Under the pieces are notes generated by a model. The model saw nothing but the letters and a program-made list of their open reading frames with translations. It did not search any database and was not told the origin of the DNA. Position numbers and translations under genes: made by a program. A stretch of 22,565 nt of DNA, from positions 1 through 22,565 of the forward strand of contig BOKO01000038.1 of NCBI GenBank assembly GCA_016861025.1, given 5' to 3'. Numbering within the stretch: the stretch's first letter is position 1; the number at the start of each line of letters is the position of its first letter. The DNA is from Chloroflexota bacterium. Its GTDB lineage: Bacteria > Chloroflexota > Anaerolineae > Caldilineales > Caldilineaceae. Of this stretch, positions 8,213 to 15,706 are shown in pieces.

Positions 8213-9439
8213 ATGCCCACGCTCAATCTGGCGCCGGCGACACCGGATGACTACCGGCGGGTCGCTGAGAAGCGCTTGCCAAGGTTCTTTTTCGATTATG
8301 TCGATGGCGGCGCCTACCAAGAGCGCACCATGGCGGCGAACGTCGCCGACTTCGAGGCCGTGCAATTCCATCAGCGCGTCATGCGTGATGTCTCGCATCG
8401 TGACACCCGCACGCGCTTGTTAGGCCAGAACTGGACGCTACCTGTGGCGTTGGCTCCGGTGGGCTTGGCCGGTATGATGGCGCGCCGCGCCGAAGTCCAA
8501 GCCAAGCGCGCGGCCGACTCCGCCGGTGTTCCCTTCTGCCTTTCGACTGTGGGTATTTGTTCGCTAGAGGAAGTCGCAAGAGTTTCGGGCGTCCCCTTCT
8601 GGTTTCAGCTCTATATGCTGAAGGATCGCGGCGTTGTGCAAAACCTGCTGCAGCGCGCGAAAACGGTGGGCGTGACCACGCTCGTGTTCACCGTCGATCT
8701 CGCCGTTCTCGGCGCTCGTTACCGCGACGTGCGCAACGGCGCGGCTGGAGGCTTGAGCGCCATTGGGCGCTTACGCGCGACGCTGCTCTCCTACTTAATG
8801 CATCCTGGCTGGCTGGGCGATGTCGCGCTTGGCGGCAAACCGCACACGTTCGGCAACCTTGCCGAATACGTCACCGACGCCACATCCCCTGCCGGCTTCA
8901 AAGCCTGGATCGACAGCCAGATCGACGCGTCCGCCACCTGGAAGGACATCGAATGGCTCCGTTCAATTTGGGATGGAGAACTTATCATCAAAGGCGTGCT
9001 AAGCCCGGAGGACGCAGTGGCGGCGGTGCGCAGCGGCGCAGGCGCCGTCATCGTCTCCAATCATGGCGGACGCCAACTTGATGGCGTCTCCTCCTCCGTC
9101 GCCATGCTGCCGCGCGTGACGGACGCCATCGGCGCACAAACAACAATTCTGCTCGATGGCGGCGTCCGCGATGGTCAAAGCGTGTTGAAAGCCCTGGCGC
9201 TCGGCGCTCACGGCGTACTCATCGGCCGACCGTGGGTTTACGCCGTCGCCGCGAAAGGCGCCGCAGGCGTCGAGCAACTCTTACGCACGTTCAAAAGCGA
9301 GATGGAAGTCTCGATGGCGCTCACCGGCGTTACATCGGTGAGCGAGATCACGCCGGACATCGTCAACGCACCTGCACACATCACACACCGCGCCGCGCCC
9401 GCGCTGCGGCTCGCCAGCGTCGAAACGCAGAAAGTCTAG
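8213..9439 (+). CDS. FMN-dependent alpha-hydroxy acid dehydrogenase (L-lactate dehydrogenase-like)
   Basis: A protein of 408 residues forming the TIM barrel of the LldD/glycolate oxidase/mandelate dehydrogenase family. Family active-site residues appear in order: Tyr29 (FFFDYVDGGA), Tyr134 (FQLYM), Asp162 (FTVDLAVLG), Lys260 (LIIKGV), and His284/Arg287 in SNHGGRQLDG. The FMN phosphate site follows (LLDGGVRDG and GAHGVLIGRPW). It oxidises an L-2-hydroxy acid to the 2-oxo acid; members of this type usually pass electrons to quinone or another acceptor. The segment around 175-225 could be the membrane-associating loop found in LldD and mandelate dehydrogenase, but I cannot tell lactate from aryl substrates. 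The start is an ATG after a purine-rich GAAGAAGAAG. The next gene begins 3 bp after its stop, which makes the two an operon. Confidence 0.95.
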   Translation: MPTLNLAPATPDDYRRVAEKRLPRFFFDYVDGGAYQERTMAANVADFEAVQFHQRVMRDVSHRDTRTRLLGQNWTLPVALAPVGLAGMMARRAEVQAKRAADSAGVPFCLSTVGICSLEEVARVSGVPFWFQLYMLKDRGVVQNLLQRAKTVGVTTLVFTVDLAVLGARYRDVRNGAAGGLSAIGRLRATLLSYLMHPGWLGDVALGGKPHTFGNLAEYVTDATSPAGFKAWIDSQIDASATWKDIEWLRSIWDGELIIKGVLSPEDAVAAVRSGAGAVIVSNHGGRQLDGVSSSVAMLPRVTDAIGAQTTILLDGGVRDGQSVLKALALGAHGVLIGRPWVYAVAAKGAAGVEQLLRTFKSEMEVSMALTGVTSVSEITPDIVNAPAHITHRAAPALRLASVETQKV

Positions 9440-9442
9440 CCA

Positions 9443-12400
9443 ATGAACACGTCGACGCTGAAGCGCAATGTAACCTCTCTCGAAGACCGCTACACCGCTG
9501 CAGACGGGTGGCACTACATGACGGGCCTACAGGCGCTCGTGCGTCTGCCGATTCAGCAGCGCCTGCGCGACGAAGCGATCGGCTGGAACACAGGCGGCTT
9601 TATCTCCGGCTATCGCGGCTCGCCGCTTGGCCGTTACGACATCGAACTCTGGCAAGCCGCTAAAGAACTGAACCGCCACAACATCGTCTTCCAGCCCGGC
9701 GTTAATGAAGACCTCGCCGCGACCGCGACCTGGGGCTCGCAAATGGTTGGGCTTTTTCCAGGCGCAACCGTCGAAGGGGTGTTTTCGATCTGGTACGGCA
9801 AGGCGCCGGGCATGGACCGCTCCATGGACCCAATCCGCCACGCCAACCTCGCCGGCGTCAACGCGAAAGGCGGCACACTTCTCATCGTCGGCGACGATCA
9901 CGGCGCCAAGTCCTCGACGCTCGCCTGTTACTCCGACTACAACTTCATCTCAGCAGGCATTCCGCTGTTCTACCCGTCCAACGCGCAGGAAGTGCTGGAC
10001 TACGGCCTACATGCGATCGCCATGAGCCGCCACGCCGGATGTGTCGCCGGGATGAAACTTGTCACCGATGTGGTCGAAGGTGGCGGCTCGGTCCACGTCG
10101 CGCCTGACGCGCCCGCTATCACGCTCCCGGCGCACCGCCTCGACGCCAACATACGGGTGTTCACGCCGCTGCTCGAACAAGAACGTCTGCTCTTCAACGC
10201 CCGCCTCGACAACGCGCTCGACTATGCCCGTCTCAACCGCCTCAACCACATCACGTCTGCGGCGCCAGGCGCCAAGGTCGGCATCATCGCCGCAGGCAAA
10301 GCTTGGCAGGATCTCGCGCAAGGCCTTCGCGAACTTGGCGTCCGTGACGGTGCGTTCGACGGCGGCAGCGTGCGCTTACTGAAGATCGCTCTGCTCTGGC
10401 CGCTCGACAACGCTATTATCGAAGACTTCGCCCAGGGCCTCGACACGATCATCGTGGTTGAAGAAAAGCGTCCACTTCTGGAGGATCAGATCCGTTCGAT
10501 CCTCTATGGGCGGGCCAATGCGCCAACCATCGTTGGAAAGTATTTTGAAGGCCGGCCGTACCAAACAGACAAAGGCGAGATCGCTTTCCCGAACGACGGC
10601 GAAACCAATCCGGACATGGTCGCGCGCATCGTCGCGCGTGTGCTGCGCCAGTCCCATCCCGATTGCGGCGTCGCACTTCGCAACGCGCCCGCGCAAGCGC
10701 TCGGCGCCGCAGGTGCGGCGCGTCCCCCAACCTTCTGCGCCGGATGCCCGCACGGGCGTTCGACGCTGCTGCCCGAAGGCAGCCGTGCGCTCGCCGGCAT
10801 CGGTTGTCATAGCATTGCGCTCGCGCGTGACCCGATGCGCACCAACTCGATCTCGCACATGGGCGGCGAAGGCGTGATGTGGATCGGTCAAAAGCCGTTC
10901 ACCAACGAAAAGCACGTCTTCACCAACATGGGCGACGGCACCTACTTCCACTCCGGTCTGCTCGCCATCCGCGCCGCCGTCGCCGCCAACGTCCCTATCA
11001 CCTACAAGCTGTTGCACAATGGCTTCGTCTCGATGACGGGCGGTCAACCAGTCGATGGCGAAATCTCGCCTGAGCGCATGATCGAGCAGCTCCTGGCCGA
11101 GGGCGTCACGCGCATCGCAGTCGTTGCCGACGATCCCGGAAAATATGCCGGGAAACGCATGGCGAACGGCGTGACGCTGCACCCGCGCATTGAATTGACC
11201 AGCGTGCAGAAAGAGCTGCGCGAGTACCCAAGCGTTTCGGTGATCCTCTACGACCAGGCCTGCGCCACCGAACGTCGTCGCCTCCGCAAGCGCGGCAAAT
11301 GGCCGGACCCCGACAAGCGCGTGTTTATCAACGCCGCCGTCTGCGAAGGCTGCGGCGATTGCAGCACGATCTCGCAATGCATGGCGATAGAACCCCTTGA
11401 AACCGAGTACGGCCGCAAGCGCGTCATCAACCAATCGAGCTGCAACAAGGACTTCTCCTGCGTTGAGGGATTCTGCCCCAGCTTCGTCACCGTGCGCGGC
11501 GCCAGACCGCGCGTCGCTGCGGCCCGCAGCGCGGGCGCTGTGATCGACGCTGAGCAGATCGCCGCCATCCCGGCGCCGACACTTCGACCCATCGAAGGCT
11601 CGGCGGCGCTGCTTGTCGCCGGCATTGGCGGCGCAGGCGTTGTCACGATCGGCCAGACCCTCGCGGTCGCCGCCCACGTTGACGGTCTCTACAGCTCCAA
11701 CCTCGACGTCACCGGCCTGTCGCAAAAATATGGCGCGGTCCATAGCCACGTCAAAATCGCGAACCGCCCAGAAGACCTGTTCGCCACACGCATCGCCTCG
11801 GGCGAAGCCAACGCCGTCATCGGCTGCGATCTCATCGTCGCCGCCAGCGCCGATACGCTCTCCAAGCTGAATCAAGAAAACGGTGGGATCGTCGCCGATG
11901 CGTCTCTCACACCCACCTCGGAATTCTCCAAGAATCCCGACTGGCGCATCAACTCGGCAGACTTGGTGAACGAACTAAAGCGCGCCGCTCCGGATCGCGC
12001 GCTGACGCTTAACGCGTCGAACATCGCCACCAAGCTGTTCGGCGACGCCATCTACATGAATATCGTCCTACTCGGCGCCTCCTGGCAAACGGGCGTCATA
12101 CCGCTTTCACACGACGCGCTGATGCGCGCCATCGAACTCAATGGCGTCAATGTTGCGCGCAATAAGCAAGCGTTCGAAATTGGCCGCCTCGCCGCGCACG
12201 ATCCGGCGAAGATCGAGACCATGCTCCGGGCAGGAGCGCGCGGCGCCTCACCCGAACGCGAGCGCACGCTGGAAGACATTATCGCTGATCGCCGGCGGGT
12301 TCTCACCGACTACAAGGACAGCGCCTACGCCGATCGCTACGAACGCGCCGTTCGCGCCATCGCCGCAGCTGAAGCGCGCCTCCACGCTGGCGACGCCCTG

Positions 12401-12913
12401 GCTCGCGCCGCCGCACACGGCTACTTCAAGCTGCTGGCGCACAAAGACGAGTGGGAGGTTGCGCGCCTTTACACGCAACCCGCCTTCCGTGAACAACTCA
12501 CCTCCGCTTTCGAAGGCGACCTGAAACTCACCTTCCATGTCGGCGCATGGCCATTCGGCCGCTTCGATGAAAAGGCGGGGACATACGTCAAGGGCGAGGT
12601 CGGTCCTTGGCTAATGCCCCTATTCGGGATCATGGCAAGGTTGCGCGGCCTGCGAGGCTCGTGGCTCGATCCGTTCAAGAACAACGCCGAAGCCAAACTC
12701 GCCGCCAGACTGCTCGCCGAGTACGAAGCCGATCTCGCCTTTACCCAAAGCAATCTCTCACCGGGCGCCCTCGGAGAGTTCACCTCTCTGCTCTCGCTGC
12801 CTGAGAAGATCCGCGGCTATGGCCATGTACGCCAGCGCCACGCGGATGAAGCTGCGCAAGAACGCGCGCGCCTTCTGGCCAAGTTACGCGAGCCACAGGT
12901 TGAGGCCGCGTAA
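9443..12913 (+). CDS. indolepyruvate ferredoxin oxidoreductase family protein, fused alpha-beta type
   Basis: A 1156-residue single-chain 2-oxoacid:ferredoxin oxidoreductase that converts a 2-oxo acid, CoA and oxidised ferredoxin to acyl-CoA and CO2. Domain order: pyrimidine-binding domain (about 20-400), CAGCPHGR at 432-439 leading into the TPP-pyrophosphate domain with GDGTYFHSG from 497, ferredoxin-like insert with Cys634, 637, 640 and 646 and further cysteines at 667, 673 and 678, gamma domain with GIGGAGVV at 727-734, and a C-terminal ~250-residue extension as in the long proteobacterial enzymes. Length and order match the fused form, not the split IorA/IorB. Known relatives act on aromatic or branched 2-oxo acids. 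The gene follows the FMN dehydrogenase by 3 bp, whose 2-oxo product would be its natural substrate. That coupling is inference. Confidence 0.96.
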   Translation: MNTSTLKRNVTSLEDRYTAADGWHYMTGLQALVRLPIQQRLRDEAIGWNTGGFISGYRGSPLGRYDIELWQAAKELNRHNIVFQPGVNEDLAATATWGSQMVGLFPGATVEGVFSIWYGKAPGMDRSMDPIRHANLAGVNAKGGTLLIVGDDHGAKSSTLACYSDYNFISAGIPLFYPSNAQEVLDYGLHAIAMSRHAGCVAGMKLVTDVVEGGGSVHVAPDAPAITLPAHRLDANIRVFTPLLEQERLLFNARLDNALDYARLNRLNHITSAAPGAKVGIIAAGKAWQDLAQGLRELGVRDGAFDGGSVRLLKIALLWPLDNAIIEDFAQGLDTIIVVEEKRPLLEDQIRSILYGRANAPTIVGKYFEGRPYQTDKGEIAFPNDGETNPDMVARIVARVLRQSHPDCGVALRNAPAQALGAAGAARPPTFCAGCPHGRSTLLPEGSRALAGIGCHSIALARDPMRTNSISHMGGEGVMWIGQKPFTNEKHVFTNMGDGTYFHSGLLAIRAAVAANVPITYKLLHNGFVSMTGGQPVDGEISPERMIEQLLAEGVTRIAVVADDPGKYAGKRMANGVTLHPRIELTSVQKELREYPSVSVILYDQACATERRRLRKRGKWPDPDKRVFINAAVCEGCGDCSTISQCMAIEPLETEYGRKRVINQSSCNKDFSCVEGFCPSFVTVRGARPRVAAARSAGAVIDAEQIAAIPAPTLRPIEGSAALLVAGIGGAGVVTIGQTLAVAAHVDGLYSSNLDVTGLSQKYGAVHSHVKIANRPEDLFATRIASGEANAVIGCDLIVAASADTLSKLNQENGGIVADASLTPTSEFSKNPDWRINSADLVNELKRAAPDRALTLNASNIATKLFGDAIYMNIVLLGASWQTGVIPLSHDALMRAIELNGVNVARNKQAFEIGRLAAHDPAKIETMLRAGARGASPERERTLEDIIADRRRVLTDYKDSAYADRYERAVRAIAAAEARLHAGDALARAAAHGYFKLLAHKDEWEVARLYTQPAFREQLTSAFEGDLKLTFHVGAWPFGRFDEKAGTYVKGEVGPWLMPLFGIMARLRGLRGSWLDPFKNNAEAKLAARLLAEYEADLAFTQSNLSPGALGEFTSLLSLPEKIRGYGHVRQRHADEAAQERARLLAKLREPQVEAA

Positions 12914-12916
12914 ACC

Positions 12917-12946
12917 GGCGTTGGCGGCGCCAACGCCGCCAACGCC
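12917..12946. terminator. hairpin between convergent genes
   Basis: GGCGTTGGC (12917-12925) can pair with either of two adjacent copies of GCCAACGCC (12929-12937 and 12938-12946). It lies in the 40 bp between two convergent stop codons. There is no T-run on either side, so it may be a weak or factor-assisted bidirectional terminator. Confidence 0.5.
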
Positions 12947-12953
12947 GCGCTTA

Positions 12954-14087
12954 TTAGAGAACCTTACCCGGATTGAGGATGCCCAGGGGGTCGAGCATGG
13001 CCTTTAGCTGCTTCATCAGCGCGATCTCTTCGGGCCGGCGCGACACATGCAGCCAAGCGCGTTTTTCAAGACCGACGCCGTGCTCAGCCGACATTGAGCC
13101 GCCAACATCTTTCAGCGGCGTATAAACGATCTCTTCCGCGCGCCGACGCGCCTCTTCGCTCCATGGCCGCGGCGACACGATGATGTGCAGATTGCCATCG
13201 CCAATATGGCCATAGACTACGGAGCGGCACTGATCGCCCCATTCCACGCGCAAGGCTGCCTTCATGTCATCCACAAAATCTTGCATCTTCGGCAGAGGCA
13301 AACTCACGTCGAAAATCGCGCCCGGCACCAGAGCTTTAATCAAGGCCTCGACCTCTTCGCGGATAGCCCAGATTGCGTTGCGCTGCGTCTTCGAGCTCGC
13401 CAGGATCGCATCCTTGGCGAAGCCCTGCTCCAGACACTCGCTCAGCATCGCCTCGACGAGCGCTGCATCGCGTGCTCCATCCGTGCCGGTCGCTTCGACA
13501 ATCACATAATAGTTGTGTCCAGCCGCCAAGGGCGGCTGATGGCGGCCACTTTCAATCGCGACCAATTCATAGAAGTCGCGCCACATCACTTCGAACGAAC
13601 TCAACAACGAGCCGAGGCGTTTCGTCGCCAAACCAAACACGCTCTTGAGATTGTCAAAATCGCTGACGGCGAGGATGGCGGTTGCTTCGCTGGTCGGCAT
13701 GGGCCGCAGGCGCAACACCGCGCGCGTCACCAGCCCCAACGTGCCTTCACTGCCAATGAACAATTGCTTCAAATCGAACGCAGCGTTGTTCTTCAGCAGC
13801 GAATTCATCGACGAAACGATTGTCCCATCCGCCAGAACAGCTTCGAGACCCAGCACGTTGTCCCGCGTCATGCCATAGCGGATCACGCTATTGCCGCCGG
13901 CATTGGTCGAGATATTGCCGCCAATCGTGCAAGAACCGCGGGCGCCAAGGTCCACTGCGTAGATCAAACCATGCTCGGCCGCAGCGGCATGCACGGCCTG
14001 CAAAGGGACACCGGCCTGCACTGTCATCGTCATGGCGACCGGATCGATCGCCTCGACGGTGCGCATGCGCTCGAACGAGACCATCAC
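12954..14087 (-). CDS. FAD-linked 2-hydroxyacid oxidase (GlcD/D-lactate dehydrogenase type), N-terminus missing
   Basis: The 377-residue frame matches the FAD-binding PCMH plus C-terminal FAD-oxidase domains of D-lactate, glycolate and D-2-hydroxyglutarate dehydrogenases. Recognisable parts are VSFERMRTVEAIDP, the CTIGGNISTNAGG FAD segment, YGHIGDGNLH, SAEHGVGLEKR and the closing LDPLGILNPGKVL. Relatives are about 460-480 residues, so roughly 90 are missing at the N-terminus, including the glycine-rich pyrophosphate-binding loop. Upstream of the first start codon (GTG 14087 or ATG 14084) the same frame still reads GADATGDEV, typical of the family, and then becomes unrelated and hits a stop at 14163. 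The gene was therefore cut by a deletion next to the CMD gene. It may still be translated through coupling to the CMD stop, but is probably inactive. Confidence 0.88.
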   Translation of the reverse strand: MMVSFERMRTVEAIDPVAMTMTVQAGVPLQAVHAAAAEHGLIYAVDLGARGSCTIGGNISTNAGGNSVIRYGMTRDNVLGLEAVLADGTIVSSMNSLLKNNAAFDLKQLFIGSEGTLGLVTRAVLRLRPMPTSEATAILAVSDFDNLKSVFGLATKRLGSLLSSFEVMWRDFYELVAIESGRHQPPLAAGHNYYVIVEATGTDGARDAALVEAMLSECLEQGFAKDAILASSKTQRNAIWAIREEVEALIKALVPGAIFDVSLPLPKMQDFVDDMKAALRVEWGDQCRSVVYGHIGDGNLHIIVSPRPWSEEARRRAEEIVYTPLKDVGGSMSAEHGVGLEKRAWLHVSRRPEEIALMKQLKAMLDPLGILNPGKVL

Positions 14088-14088
14088 C

Positions 14089-15291
14089 TCATCGCCCGTC
14101 GCGTCCGCGCCATGGGCGCGCCCTCTCCTGCTCAGAGAAACCGATGGCGCCGTCCTCGAGCTCTACGCCGAGCGTATTCGCCATCGTTGACATGTAAGTG
14201 TAGAGGGCATGCACGCCGATAACATCGAGCGGCGCCTCCTCACCGTAAGCGAGGATCCCAGACCAAGTCTCATCCGACAGCCGACCGTTCGTGTGCATTT
14301 CATCCACGGCGGCGACCATCAGCTTGTCCGCACCGTGGATCTTAGCGCTGGATGACCCCACGGCCACCTCGCGAATATCAGCGTCACTCAGGCCTAGTGT
14401 GCGGCACACGGCTTTCTCCTGCGCCCACACATTTTCGCATCCATAGAGCCAAGCTGTTCGCAAGCCTCCGACATGGACCAGCCGCTGCGGAAGTAAACAA
14501 TCCTTCTGTCTCAGAATGAACGACACAATGGTGGTGACAAACGCCGGGAAGTGGAGAAACGAACGCATCAGCTTGGTGTCGGCGATCTTGTCGCCACGCA
14601 GCGGCTTGATTGCGGTGATCTGCGCCTGGTTGTAGTCGGCCGGCTCGACGGGCTTCAGCCGCGTCGGATAGCCGCCGGCGGGCGGCGCACTCAAAGTACG
14701 CAAACGCTGCTCACCACTCTGGCGCAGGTCGACAAGCTCCGGCCGATAACCCGGCACATCGTCTTCCAGTTGCGCGCCGACAGAATTGGCGAACGCCGCC
14801 ATTAGCACATAGACACAATATGTCCCGATCGCGTCCGCCACCGCCTCTGGATGGTAGGCGTGCATCGCGTTCCACGTTTCATCCGACAAGCGATGCTCAA
14901 AGTAGAGCTCATCGGCCGCATTGGCGAACACGTCGTCGAGCCACTTCAGCCGGGTGTTCGACGGTCCTTTGGCAACCGCCAGAAGATCGTCGTCATTGAT
15001 CCCGTCGCGCTGTGCCGAAAGGCGATGCCGCGACCATAAATATTCGCAGTCGTAGAGCCAAAGCGTCCGCTGGCATGTGAACTGAAACATCCGCATCGTC
15101 AGGACGTGATGATCCTGCCGGATGTCGAGCCCTTCATTGATCGACGCCGCTTGCGGAAATTTTAGCATGATCCGCATGACGTTGGACGCGTCAGGCCTGC
15201 CTTTGCGCCCCATCATCTTGCTGCGATGGCGCTGCGCGTCCGTCAGCGTCGAGAAGTCGACAATCGGCTCGACGCGCGGCAGATAAATCAT
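14089..15291 (-). CDS. tandem carboxymuconolactone decarboxylase-like (CMD/AhpD fold) protein
   Basis: A protein of 400 residues containing two copies of a CMD-like unit. The first spans about 20-175, with WLYDCEYLWSRHR at 78-90; the second about 230-378, with WLYGCENVWAQE at 281-292. Each copy continues into a HRLSDETW or GRLSDETW segment, then a run of small and hydrophobic residues ending in GAQLEDD or GVELEDG. Each core has a single Cys where AhpD has a CxxC pair, so peroxidase-type disulfide chemistry is unlikely. The ATG at 15291 is chosen over one 42 codons upstream because GGAG lies 6 nt before it. The stop lies 2 bp before the FAD oxidase start, and the last residues (RARPWRGRDGR) may come from the deletion joint. 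The function is unknown; a decarboxylase or hydrolase step in the neighbouring pathway is a guess. Confidence 0.8.
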   Translation of the reverse strand: MIYLPRVEPIVDFSTLTDAQRHRSKMMGRKGRPDASNVMRIMLKFPQAASINEGLDIRQDHHVLTMRMFQFTCQRTLWLYDCEYLWSRHRLSAQRDGINDDDLLAVAKGPSNTRLKWLDDVFANAADELYFEHRLSDETWNAMHAYHPEAVADAIGTYCVYVLMAAFANSVGAQLEDDVPGYRPELVDLRQSGEQRLRTLSAPPAGGYPTRLKPVEPADYNQAQITAIKPLRGDKIADTKLMRSFLHFPAFVTTIVSFILRQKDCLLPQRLVHVGGLRTAWLYGCENVWAQEKAVCRTLGLSDADIREVAVGSSSAKIHGADKLMVAAVDEMHTNGRLSDETWSGILAYGEEAPLDVIGVHALYTYMSTMANTLGVELEDGAIGFSEQERARPWRGRDGR

Positions 15292-15397
15292 TGTAACTCC
15301 GTGGGCGCCACGGCGCCTTTCGCGTAGGCCTAAGTCGGTCGCACCGGGCGCTCTAATGCCAAGTTCACAATCATCAATGCGCCACACCGCATCCGCT

Positions 15398-15706
15398 TCA
15401 ATCCAGATCGAGATCAAGGATGTAGGTGTATTGCTGACCTGAATGCAGATCGCGCTCTTCGACGCCGCCTTGGGGCGTTTTGCGGGGATAAGAAATCTTC
15501 AGCACCTTCAGGCTTGGCACCGGGTAATGCGCCACGCCCTTCGGATCGATTCCGTAAATCTTGGCGATCGAGTCCGCGCTGAGCGCCGGACTTTGCACAT
15601 AACGATCATAATTCTCCTGGCTATCGAACATTAGATCGATCGTTACCCAGAACGGCCCGGCGACCTTGGAGCGAACATGTCGGCAAACATCTTTGAGCTT
15701 AGGCAT
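15398..15706 (-). CDS. DUF4387 family protein
   Basis: A protein of 102 residues recognisable as the small DUF4387 family from MPKLKDVCRHVRSKVAGPFW, then TIDLMFDS, YDRY and IYGIDPKGVAHY. The family is typically encoded directly after an AtuA/DUF1446 gene and is thought to work with it, either as a partner subunit or as a domain fused to it. Here its ATG overlaps the end of the upstream gene by 8 bp, so translation is probably coupled. It has no signal peptide or membrane segment. The biochemical role is not known to me. Confidence 0.88.
   Translation of the reverse strand: MPKLKDVCRHVRSKVAGPFWVTIDLMFDSQENYDRYVQSPALSADSIAKIYGIDPKGVAHYPVPSLKVLKISYPRKTPQGGVEERDLHSGQQYTYILDLDLD

Noticed and set aside
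10376..11875. 499-codon minus-strand frame opposite the indolepyruvate oxidoreductase
   Set aside because: It is the mirror of a well-supported coding frame with GC-rich codons, and its translation shows no family features.
13185..14222. 345-codon plus-strand frame opposite the FAD oxidase
   Set aside because: Antisense shadow; residues are His/Arg-rich low-complexity, while the minus strand shows clear FAD-oxidase motifs.
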